Shown piece after piece: positions 1 to 5,341 of a stretch of 13,872 bases of DNA (position 1 is the stretch's first letter; each line of letters starts with the position of its first letter). The stretch spans positions 1-13,872 of the forward strand of contig JAUPLV010000045.1 of the NCBI GenBank assembly GCA_030836725.1. The letters are read 5' to 3'. This DNA is from Pseudomonadota bacterium (lineage in GTDB: Bacteria > Pseudomonadota > Gammaproteobacteria > Burkholderiales > Thiobacillaceae). The position numbers were made by a program, and so were the translations under genes. The notes beneath the pieces are model-generated. The model was not told the origin of the DNA and ran no database searches. It was given only the letters and a program-made list of their open reading frames with translations.

Positions 1-385
1 TGGTCGCCGCGATCCCCAGCATCACCGCCAGCTGGATTTCGTCGTGCCACACCAGCACGCCGAGCCCATAGCACAGCATCAGCGCCGCCACCGTCGTCGT
101 CCCGGGGTCGCCATCCACGGGTTGCGGCGAACGCAGATAGGACGCGATCATCATGCTGCCGACCAGCAGCAGCCCGATCGCGATCAGCCAGAGAGCGCCT
201 AGTTCGGTCGCAAGATGCGCCGTCAGCACGCCCAGCATCGCGGTCAGCGCGAACGTGCGCAGCCCCGCTTTCGCCGCCGGATTGCGCTCGCGTTCCAGCC
301 CCATCAGCAGCCCGATCGCCAGCGCCGCCACGTAGCGTGGGAGCGAGGCGAGTTCGGCGGGCAGCCAGGCGATTAATTCATCCAT
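1..385 (-). CDS. MgtC/SapB-DUF4010 family membrane protein, N-terminal part (cut by window edge)
   Basis: Reading the minus strand from the ATG at 385-383 gives 128 codons without a stop before the window edge. The protein starts MDELIAWLPAEL. Residues 19-30 (VAALAIGLLMGL) followed by ERER and then AGLRTFALTAMLG (40-52) are the typical opening of the MgtC/SapB domain. A second hydrophobic run (residues 63-82) and then a PGTTTVAALML stretch (94-104) fit the MgtC-plus-DUF4010 architecture of inner-membrane proteins. MgtC itself is linked to magnesium limitation, but the role of the DUF4010 fusions is not established, so I give no function. The gene is divergent from rpsB. A strong Shine-Dalgarno is not visible (a weak GGATCAAG precedes the ATG), and I see no convincing promoter for it. 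The C-terminal part lies outside the window. Confidence 0.8.
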   Translation of the reverse strand, partial: MDELIAWLPAELASLPRYVAALAIGLLMGLERERNPAAKAGLRTFALTAMLGVLTAHLATELGALWLIAIGLLLVGSMMIASYLRSPQPVDGDPGTTTVAALMLCYGLGVLVWHDEIQLAVMLGIAAT

Positions 386-545
386 CTTGATCCGTCATTC
401 CAGGTTGAGAGAGGGCGCGGTTGCCGAAGATATTCCAGCATAAGCGACCTTGGGCTTTTGATGTAGCGCCTTGTTCGCCTGGACGGCCGGTTCGAGTTGT
501 GGCATGGGTTCGGCCCGGGCGCTGAACGCGCGCGCACGGCGCGCC
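386..545. other. Non-coding divergent intergenic region, left part
   Basis: Together with 546-696 this forms a 311-base stretch without a gene between the leftward membrane protein and rpsB. Open frames here are short, unlike any family I know, and run into rpsB or the membrane-protein gene in the wrong frame. The part next to 545 is very GC-rich (CG/GC alternation at about 528-545). On the minus strand a TATGCT (442-437) resembles a -10 box, but nothing resembling a -35 box lies at a suitable distance. I see no other feature in it. Confidence 0.6.
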
Positions 546-574
546 TTGAAATGGAAGCCCATTCGAATTAGAAT
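546..574 (+). promoter_or_regulatory. Predicted sigma-70 promoter of rpsB with GC-rich discriminator
   Basis: TTGAAA at 546-551 (5 of 6 to consensus) and TAGAAT at 569-574 (5 of 6) are separated by exactly 17 bp. The expected start is near 581-583. The bases between the -10 box and that start are CGCCGG (575-580). GC-rich discriminators are a known mark of rRNA and ribosomal-protein promoters that are repressed by ppGpp and DksA, so stringent control is a reasonable inference. It is the only good promoter match I found upstream of rpsB. Confidence 0.65.
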
Positions 575-581
575 CGCCGGC

Positions 582-601
582 TGTCCGAAATGGTTCGGAC
601 A
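582..601 (+). promoter_or_regulatory. Perfect 8-bp inverted repeat at the 5' end of the rpsB leader
   Basis: TGTCCGAA (582-589) and TTCGGACA (594-601) are perfect inverted repeats around ATGG. In RNA this would be an 8-bp hairpin with a 4-nt loop starting at, or within a base or two of, the predicted transcript 5' end. It could protect the mRNA 5' end or form part of an autoregulatory leader. As DNA it is a dyad overlapping the predicted +1 and could equally be an operator. No U-run follows within the next bases, so it is not an intrinsic terminator. Confidence 0.55.
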
Positions 602-619
602 AATTCGCACACCTGTCAT

Positions 620-690
620 TAAAGGGTGGCGGCGCGTCCCGACAAGCTGGCGCGCGGCTACTGACGGGTGGAGGCTCAACCCTTTAGGAG
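620..690 (+). promoter_or_regulatory. Structured rpsB leader: long-range stem next to the Shine-Dalgarno sequence
   Basis: TAAAGGGT (620-627) is perfectly complementary to ACCCTTTA (679-686). The enclosed segment can form an inner hairpin, GCGCGTC (632-638) with GGCGCGC (649-655), including one G-U pair. The 3' arm ends on the first base of the Shine-Dalgarno sequence AGGAG (686-690), which sits 6 nt before the rpsB ATG at 697. The stem could therefore influence ribosome access. Ribosomal protein S2 represses rpsB-tsf through the rpsB leader in gamma-proteobacteria. That this leader does the same is an inference; I have not matched it to the known S2 leader fold. Confidence 0.45.
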
Positions 691-696
691 ATTTAC

Positions 697-1440
697 ATGT
701 CTGTCACCATGCGTCAAATGCTGGAAGCCGGTGTCCATTTCGGTCACCAGACCCGCTTCTGGAACCCCAGGATGGCCCCCTTCATTTACGGCCATCGCAA
801 CAAGATTCATATCGTCAACCTGGAAAAATCGCTGCCGATGTTCCAGGAGGCGCAAAAAATCGTGCGCCAGCTGGCCGCCAACAAGGGCAACGTGCTGTTC
901 GTCGGCACCAAGCGCGCAGCACGCGACATCGTGCGCGAAGAAGCGCAGCGCGCCGGTATGCCTTTCGTCGACAACCGCTGGCTGGGCGGCATGCTGACCA
1001 ACTTCAAGACCGTCAAGCTGTCGATCAAGCGCCTGAACGATCTGGAGGCCTCGCTGGCCGAGCCGGGTCGCCTGTCGAAGAAGGAAACCCTCACCGTGCA
1101 GCGCGAAGCCGACAAGCTGAACCGCAGCCTGGGCGGCATCCGTGAAATGGGCGGCCTGCCCGACGCGCTGTTCATCATCGACGTTGGCTACCAGAAGGGC
1201 GCCGTGGTCGAGGCCAGGAAGCTGGGCATCCCGGTGATCGGCGTGGTCGACACCAACAACAGCCCGGAAGGCGTGGACTACATCATTCCCGGCAACGACG
1301 ACTCGGCGCGTGCGATTCGCCTGTATGCGCGCGGCATCGCCGATGCGGCGCTGGAAGGCCGTGCTCAGGTCATGAGCGAAATCATCGGCGGCGAGGAATT
1401 CGTCGAGGTTGAGGAAGAAGGCGGCGTCGCCGCTGAATAA
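697..1440 (+). CDS. rpsB: 30S ribosomal protein S2
   Basis: This 247-residue protein is S2, which joins the small subunit late, binds 16S rRNA at the head-body junction and is needed for S1 to dock. Both family signatures are present: MLEAGVHFGHQ near residues 8-18, and the PDALFIIDVGYQ segment with VVEARKLGIPV after it (155-180). GTKRAARDIV (70-79), RWLGGMLTNF (94-103) and DTNNSP followed by IPGNDD (185-202) are also typical. Length is close to the E. coli protein (241 aa), with a short acidic C-terminal tail (FVEVEEEGG). The ATG is set by AGGAG 6 nt upstream. It is the first gene of the cluster and has its own promoter and structured leader, followed by an intrinsic terminator, so S2 can be made in excess over the downstream products. 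Confidence 0.98.
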   Translation: MSVTMRQMLEAGVHFGHQTRFWNPRMAPFIYGHRNKIHIVNLEKSLPMFQEAQKIVRQLAANKGNVLFVGTKRAARDIVREEAQRAGMPFVDNRWLGGMLTNFKTVKLSIKRLNDLEASLAEPGRLSKKETLTVQREADKLNRSLGGIREMGGLPDALFIIDVGYQKGAVVEARKLGIPVIGVVDTNNSPEGVDYIIPGNDDSARAIRLYARGIADAALEGRAQVMSEIIGGEEFVEVEEEGGVAAE

Positions 1441-1458
1441 GCGCGACGCGCCGCAGCA

Positions 1459-1482
1459 TCGCCGGACCATGATTCCCGGCGA
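1459..1482 (+). other. Hairpin downstream of rpsB
   Basis: TCGCCGG (1459-1465) pairs with CCGGCGA (1476-1482) over 7 bp around a 10-nt loop. It lies 19 nt after the rpsB stop codon and 11 nt before the terminator stem. No U-run follows, so it is not itself a terminator. It may stabilise the 3' end of the short rpsB mRNA or be an RNase processing site. Confidence 0.5.
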
Positions 1483-1491
1483 GCGAATTTC

Positions 1492-1517
1492 AGGAGGGGC
1501 GTCGGCCCCTCTTTTTT
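1492..1517 (+). terminator. Rho-independent terminator between rpsB and tsf
   Basis: GAGGGGC (1494-1500), loop GTCG, and GCCCCTC (1505-1511) form a perfect 7-bp GC-rich stem followed by six Ts (1512-1517). Flanking G1493 and A1492 can add two more pairs with the first Ts. This is a canonical intrinsic terminator. Since tsf and all later genes lie downstream on the same strand, it probably acts as a partial terminator (as reported for the E. coli rpsB-tsf gap), unless a promoter follows it. Confidence 0.88.
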
Positions 1518-1522
1518 CTGTA

Positions 1523-1552
1523 TTGGCCAGCTTGAATCTGGCTGAATTTAAT
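1523..1552 (+). promoter_or_regulatory. Weak candidate promoter in front of tsf
   Basis: TTGGCC (1523-1528, 4 of 6 to the -35 consensus) and TTTAAT (1547-1552, 5 of 6 to the -10 consensus) are 18 bp apart, in the only AT-rich stretch between the terminator and tsf. The implied start near 1559 would leave a leader of about a dozen bases, just including the AGGGAG Shine-Dalgarno (1560-1565), which is tight. The same bases also form a small stem, GCCAG (1526-1530) with CTGGC (1538-1542). Confidence 0.3.
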
Positions 1553-1570
1553 TTGGAATAGGGAGCTGAA

Positions 1571-2443
1571 ATGGCAGAAATCACTGCAGGCATGGTCAAG
1601 GAACTGCGCGAAAAAACCGATGCGCCGATGATGGATTGCAAGAAAGCGCTGTCGGAAGCCGGCGGCGACATGCAGAAAGCGGAAGAAATCCTGCGCGTGC
1701 GCTTCGGCAACAAGGCCGCCAAGAGCGCCAGCCGCGTGGCGGCTGAAGGCGTGGTCACCATCGCCATCAGCGCCGACGGCAAGTCGGCCGCCATGGTCGA
1801 AGTCAACTGCGAAACCGATTTCGTGGCGAAGAACGACGATTTCCTGGCGCTGTCGAACGCCCTGGCCGAGATGGTGCTGAACCAGAATCCGGCCGACGTC
1901 GCCGCCTTGTCCGCGCTGCCCTACAAGGGCGTCACGGTGGAAGCTTTCCGCACCGAGCTGGTCGGCAAGATCGGCGAGAACATGTCGGTGCGCCGCTTTG
2001 CGCGCCTGGACGGCCAGGGCAAGTTCGCCAGCTACATCCACAGCGGCAAGATCGGCGTGCTGGTCGATGTGACGGGCGACGAAGCGCTGGCACGCGATGT
2101 CGCGATGCACGTCGCCGCTTCCAAGCCGAAGTCGCTGGATGCGTCCGGCGTGTCGCAGGACCTGATCGACACGGAACGCCGCGTCGCGATCGAAAAGGCC
2201 AAGGAAGCCGGCAAGCCTGAAGCCATGCTGGAAAAGATCGCCGAAGGCACGGTGCAGAAATTCCTCAAGGAAGTCACCCTGCTGTCGCAGCCCTTCGTCA
2301 AGGACGACAAGCAGACCGTCGAGCAGGTGCTGAAGTCGAAGAACTCGCAGTGCCATGGCTTCATGATGTACGTGGTGGGCGAGGGCATCGAGAAGAAGGT
2401 GTCCGACTTCGCGGCTGAAGTGGCCGCGGCTTCCAAGGTCTGA
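1571..2443 (+). CDS. tsf: Translation elongation factor Ts
   Basis: EF-Ts is the nucleotide-exchange factor that releases GDP from EF-Tu. The 290-residue product is near the E. coli length (283). Residues 1-50 form the UBA-like N-terminal domain with signature LREKTDAPMMDCKKAL (12-27). The EF-Tu-contacting motif EVNCETDFVAKND is at 77-89, with the TDF core at 82-84. The remainder is the two-part core domain and the coiled-coil protrusion (around 190-230, KAKEAGKPEAMLEKIAEG) typical of bacterial forms. GGGAG at 1561-1565 supports the ATG with 5-nt spacing. The gene follows rpsB across an intrinsic terminator and is 6 nt from pyrH, so it depends on readthrough or on the weak promoter just upstream. 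Confidence 0.98.
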   Translation: MAEITAGMVKELREKTDAPMMDCKKALSEAGGDMQKAEEILRVRFGNKAAKSASRVAAEGVVTIAISADGKSAAMVEVNCETDFVAKNDDFLALSNALAEMVLNQNPADVAALSALPYKGVTVEAFRTELVGKIGENMSVRRFARLDGQGKFASYIHSGKIGVLVDVTGDEALARDVAMHVAASKPKSLDASGVSQDLIDTERRVAIEKAKEAGKPEAMLEKIAEGTVQKFLKEVTLLSQPFVKDDKQTVEQVLKSKNSQCHGFMMYVVGEGIEKKVSDFAAEVAAASKV

Positions 2444-2449
2444 TCCGGC

Positions 2450-3163
2450 ATGGCGCTTGCACGACGCATTTTGCTGAAGCTGTCGGGTGAAGCCCTGATG
2501 GGGCCGGACAGTTTCGGTTATCACGCCGAAACCATGGCTGGCTTTGTCGGTCAGATTCGCGAGGTGGCGGCGCTGGGCGTGCAGGTCGGCATCGTGGTCG
2601 GTGGCGGCAATCTGTTTCGCGGCGCCACCGGTGCACTGTCCGGGATGAACCGCGCCAGCGCCGATTCGATGGGCATGCTGGCCACGGTGATGAATGCGCT
2701 GGCGCTGAAGGATGCGCTGCAGCAGGTTGGCGTCGATGCGCGGGTGCAGACCGCGGTCAGCATCGCCCACGTCGGCGAGGATTTCGATCGCGATAAGGCG
2801 GTGCGCGATCTGGAGGCCGGGCGGGTGGTGATTTTCGGAGGCGGAACCGGCAATCCATTTTTCACCACCGATACGGCGGCGGCGCTGCGCGCAGCCGAAA
2901 TTGGCGCCGATCTGCTGTTGAAGGCGACCAAGGTCGATGGCGTCTACACTGCCGATCCGAAGAAGGATCCGAATGCCCGGCGTTACGATACCCTGAGTTT
3001 CGACGAGGCTATCGCCAACAACCTGGGTGTGCTCGATACCGCCGCTTTTGCTTTGTGTCGTGAACAGAAACTGTCCCTGGTCGTGTTCAATGTCTTCAAA
3101 TCCGGCGCGCTCAAGCGCGTGGTGCTGGGCGAAGACGAGGGCACGCGGGTCAACTTGAATTGA
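2450..3163 (+). CDS. pyrH: UMP kinase (uridylate kinase)
   Basis: PyrH phosphorylates UMP to UDP with ATP, the step after orotidylate decarboxylation in pyrimidine synthesis, and belongs to the amino-acid kinase fold rather than the NMP kinase fold. The 237-residue product shows KLSGEAL (10-16, phosphate-binding Lys), VVGGGN (49-54), GGGTGNPFFTTDTAA (130-144) and KATKVDGVYTADP (158-170, nucleotide-binding). The family is hexameric, activated by GTP and inhibited by UTP. The start is 6 nt after the tsf stop. The best Shine-Dalgarno, AAGG at 2435-2438, is weak and 11 nt away, which suggests translational coupling to tsf. The tsf-pyrH-frr order is conserved across many bacteria. Confidence 0.98.
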   Translation: MALARRILLKLSGEALMGPDSFGYHAETMAGFVGQIREVAALGVQVGIVVGGGNLFRGATGALSGMNRASADSMGMLATVMNALALKDALQQVGVDARVQTAVSIAHVGEDFDRDKAVRDLEAGRVVIFGGGTGNPFFTTDTAAALRAAEIGADLLLKATKVDGVYTADPKKDPNARRYDTLSFDEAIANNLGVLDTAAFALCREQKLSLVVFNVFKSGALKRVVLGEDEGTRVNLN

Positions 3164-3172
3164 GGAGTTGAA

Positions 3173-3742
3173 ATGGCTGAAACCAGCATCGCCGAGATCA
3201 AGCAGTCTGCCGAACAGAAAATGGGCAAGACGCTGGAAGCATTGAAGAACGATCTGGCCAAGGTGCGCACCGGGCGCGCCCACACCGGCATTCTCGACCA
3301 CGTCATGGTCGATTACTACGGCAGCCCGACCGCGGTGCCTCAGGTGGCCAACGTGTCGCTGGTCGACAGCCGCACCCTGGGCGTGCAGCCCTACGAAAAG
3401 AACATGGTCGGCAAGATCGAGAAAGCGATTCGCGATGGCGATCTCGGCCTCAATCCGGCCACGCACGGCGACATCATCCGGGTGCCGATGCCGTCGCTGA
3501 CCGAAGAGCGCCGCCGCGACCTGGTCAAGGTGGTGCGCAACGAAGCCGAAGGCGCGCGGGTCGCGGTGCGCAACATCCGCCGCGATGCCAACGGCATGCT
3601 GAAGGATATGGTCAAGGCCAAGACCGCGACCGAGGACGAGGAGCGCCGCACCCAGGACGAGGTGCAGAAGCTGACCGACAAGTTCATCGGCGAAATCGAC
3701 AAGATGCTGGCCGATAAAGAGAAAGACCTGCTCGCAGTCTGA
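3173..3742 (+). CDS. frr: Ribosome recycling factor
   Basis: RRF splits post-termination ribosomes together with EF-G. The 189-residue product is slightly longer than the E. coli one (185). Domain I, the three-helix bundle, is formed by residues 1-29 and about 107-189; domain II, the small beta-rich head, spans about 31-106 and contains VRTGRAHTGIL (31-41) and VQPYEKNMVGKIEKAI (71-86). PMPSLTEERRRDLVK (105-119) and RVAVRNIRRDAN (129-140) are typical conserved stretches. GAGGAG just upstream (at about 3162-3167) gives a strong ribosome site. The gap from pyrH is 9 nt. The last codons and the following bases can form alternative short hairpins that reach the uppS ribosome site. Confidence 0.98.
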   Translation: MAETSIAEIKQSAEQKMGKTLEALKNDLAKVRTGRAHTGILDHVMVDYYGSPTAVPQVANVSLVDSRTLGVQPYEKNMVGKIEKAIRDGDLGLNPATHGDIIRVPMPSLTEERRRDLVKVVRNEAEGARVAVRNIRRDANGMLKDMVKAKTATEDEERRTQDEVQKLTDKFIGEIDKMLADKEKDLLAV

Positions 3743-3765
3743 GCGAGTCTGGCGAGCAATCCGGC

Positions 3766-4512
3766 GTGTCTACCCGCGCAAAGCAAGCGATTCCTGAAAG
3801 TCCCGGGGCGCCGCGGCATATTGCCATCATCATGGATGGCAACGGCCGCTGGGCGAAGCAACGGCTGATGCCGCGCGTGGCCGGTCATCGCAAGGGCGTC
3901 GAGGCGCTGCGCGGGGTGATCCGCGCCTGCGCCGAACGCGGCGTGACGCACCTCACCGTGTTTGCCTTCAGCTCCGAAAACTGGCGACGCCCGAAAGAGG
4001 AAGTCACCCTGCTGATGGAGCTTTTTTTGCGCGCGCTGGAGAACGAGGTGGCGCGACTGCACGAAAACGGCATCCGCTTTCGTGTCATTGGCGAACTGTC
4101 CGGATTTTCCGGGCGCATCCAGACCCTGATCCGCGACGCCGAATCGCTGACGCGCGACAACACCCGGCTGGTCTTTACCGTGGCGGCCAATTATGGCGGC
4201 CGCTGGGATATCGTGCAGGCCGTGAAGAAACTGATGGCTGAAGGCGTGGCGGCGGAGGAGGTCAGCGAATCCATGCTGGCGCAGCATCTGAGCATGGCCG
4301 AAATGCCGGTGCCCGACCTTTTCATCCGCACCGGCGGCGAGCAGCGCATCAGCAATTTCCTGCTGTGGCAACTGGCCTACACCGAACTGTATTTCACCGA
4401 TGCGCTGTGGCCCGACTTCGACGCGGCGGCGCTGGATCAGGCGATTGCCTCCTACCGCACGCGAGAACGGCGCTTCGGCCGGACCAGCGAACAGCTTCGG
4501 TCCGCTCCGTGA
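3766..4512 (+). CDS. uppS: (2Z,6E)-farnesyl diphosphate-specific undecaprenyl diphosphate synthase
   Basis: UppS adds eight isopentenyl units in cis to farnesyl diphosphate, giving the C55 carrier for peptidoglycan and O-antigen. The 248-residue product has the catalytic motif HIAIIMDGNGRWAK (18-31, Asp24), GHRKG (40-44), FAFSSENWRRP (67-77) and the C-terminal substrate motif DLFIRTGGEQRISNFLLWQ (184-202), followed by AYTELYF. The start is a GTG at 3766. The next in-frame ATG is at MDGNGRW, inside the active-site motif, so it cannot be the start. The only ribosome-site candidate is GGCGAG (3751-3756), which is weak. It lies 23 nt after frr and 22 nt before cdsA. Its isoprenoid substrate comes from the pathway opened by Dxr, encoded two genes downstream. 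Confidence 0.97.
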   Translation: MSTRAKQAIPESPGAPRHIAIIMDGNGRWAKQRLMPRVAGHRKGVEALRGVIRACAERGVTHLTVFAFSSENWRRPKEEVTLLMELFLRALENEVARLHENGIRFRVIGELSGFSGRIQTLIRDAESLTRDNTRLVFTVAANYGGRWDIVQAVKKLMAEGVAAEEVSESMLAQHLSMAEMPVPDLFIRTGGEQRISNFLLWQLAYTELYFTDALWPDFDAAALDQAIASYRTRERRFGRTSEQLRSAP

Positions 4513-4534
4513 GTTCCTTGAAGGCGCCGCATTC

Positions 4535-5341
4535 ATGAGCCCGTTGTCGATCCGCATAATGACCGCCATGCTGCTGCTGGCGGTGTTCGTTCCCGCCGCG
4601 CTGTGGGCGCCTGCGTGGCTGTGGTCGATCCTGATGGCTGGAGTGATCGGCATGGCCGCGTACGAGTGGGCGAGCATGGGGAAATTCCCGCCCGTGTCCG
4701 CGGGCATCTACGCGGCGCTGCTGGCGCTCGGAGCGCTGGTGCTGCCCGTTCTGCTGTCGAGCGACTGGCCGGTTTTCAGGGCGGCGCTGATTGTGCTTTC
4801 CATCGGCTTCTGGCTGCTTGTCGCGCCGCTGTGGCTGCTGGCGCGCTGGCGTGCCGAGCAGCCGTTTCTCCGTGCGCTGGCCGGCGTTGCCGTCCTGTTG
4901 CCGACCTGGGTGGCGCTGCTGTATCTGCATGAGCGCGGTCCCGGTTTCCTGCTGGGGGTGATGGCGATTGCCTGGATCGCCGACACCGCCGCCTATTTCG
5001 CCGGCCGTCGCTTCGGCCGTCACAAGCTCGCTCCAACGATCAGCCCGGGCAAGACCTGGGAGGGCGTGGCGGGGGCGCTGGCCGCGCTGGCGCTGTATGC
5101 CGCGGCATTGAGCGCGGTGGTCGGGATGCCGCTGCCGGCACTTTTTTTCGCGGTGGCCGGCCTGTTGTATCTGTCGGTGCTGGGCGACCTGTTCGAGTCC
5201 TGGATCAAGCGCGTTTCCGGCATGAAGGATAGCGGCGACATACTTCCAGGGCATGGCGGCGTGCTCGACCGCATCGATGCGTTGACCTCAACCCTGCCTG
5301 TCGCCACGGGCATTCTGATGTGGCTGGAGCGCGGCACGTGA
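4535..5341 (+). CDS. cdsA: Phosphatidate cytidylyltransferase (CDP-diacylglycerol synthase)
   Basis: CdsA is an inner-membrane enzyme that turns phosphatidic acid and CTP into CDP-diacylglycerol, the precursor of phosphatidylethanolamine, phosphatidylglycerol and cardiolipin. I start it at the ATG at 4535 (MSPLSIRIMT), preceded by GAAGG at 4520-4524. The open frame extends 45 codons further back, but that part overlaps uppS in another frame and looks like random GC-rich coding. The 268-residue product is mostly hydrophobic segments and ends with the family signature at 222-248: SWIKR, KDSG (231-234), PGHGG (238-242) and DRID (245-248). WIADTAAYFAGRRFG (147-161) and SPGKTWEG (170-177) are also typical. 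It overlaps dxr by 4 nt (GTGA). Confidence 0.96.
   Translation: MSPLSIRIMTAMLLLAVFVPAALWAPAWLWSILMAGVIGMAAYEWASMGKFPPVSAGIYAALLALGALVLPVLLSSDWPVFRAALIVLSIGFWLLVAPLWLLARWRAEQPFLRALAGVAVLLPTWVALLYLHERGPGFLLGVMAIAWIADTAAYFAGRRFGRHKLAPTISPGKTWEGVAGALAALALYAAALSAVVGMPLPALFFAVAGLLYLSVLGDLFESWIKRVSGMKDSGDILPGHGGVLDRIDALTSTLPVATGILMWLERGT
5326..5329 (+). promoter_or_regulatory. Ribosome binding site deciding the dxr start
   Basis: GGAG inside the end of cdsA is 8 nt before the GTG at 5338. A longer reading from the GTG at 5320 would put this site inside the gene and add MAGARH before the conserved N-terminus, so the 5338 start is preferred. Confidence 0.6.

Noticed and set aside
590..622. A ten-codon mini-ORF in the rpsB leader (MVRTNSHTCH), ATG in the hairpin loop and stop in the stem near the ribosome site
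   Set aside because: It has no Shine-Dalgarno, lies about 9 nt from the predicted 5' end, and its length and composition are easily expected by chance.
471..1145. A 224-codon plus-strand frame running from the intergenic region into rpsB
   Set aside because: It overlaps rpsB in another frame, has no family features, and would include the promoter and leader.
1490..3466. A 658-codon open frame on the minus strand opposite tsf, pyrH and frr
   Set aside because: It mirrors the codon pattern of three certain genes, its product is rich in H, R, Q and A without any family motif, and GC-rich genes commonly create such antisense frames.
4400..4534. Longer N-terminus for cdsA
   Set aside because: The 45 extra codons overlap uppS, are Arg-rich and unlike CdsA, and the ATG at 4535 has its own GAAGG and opens directly into a membrane segment.
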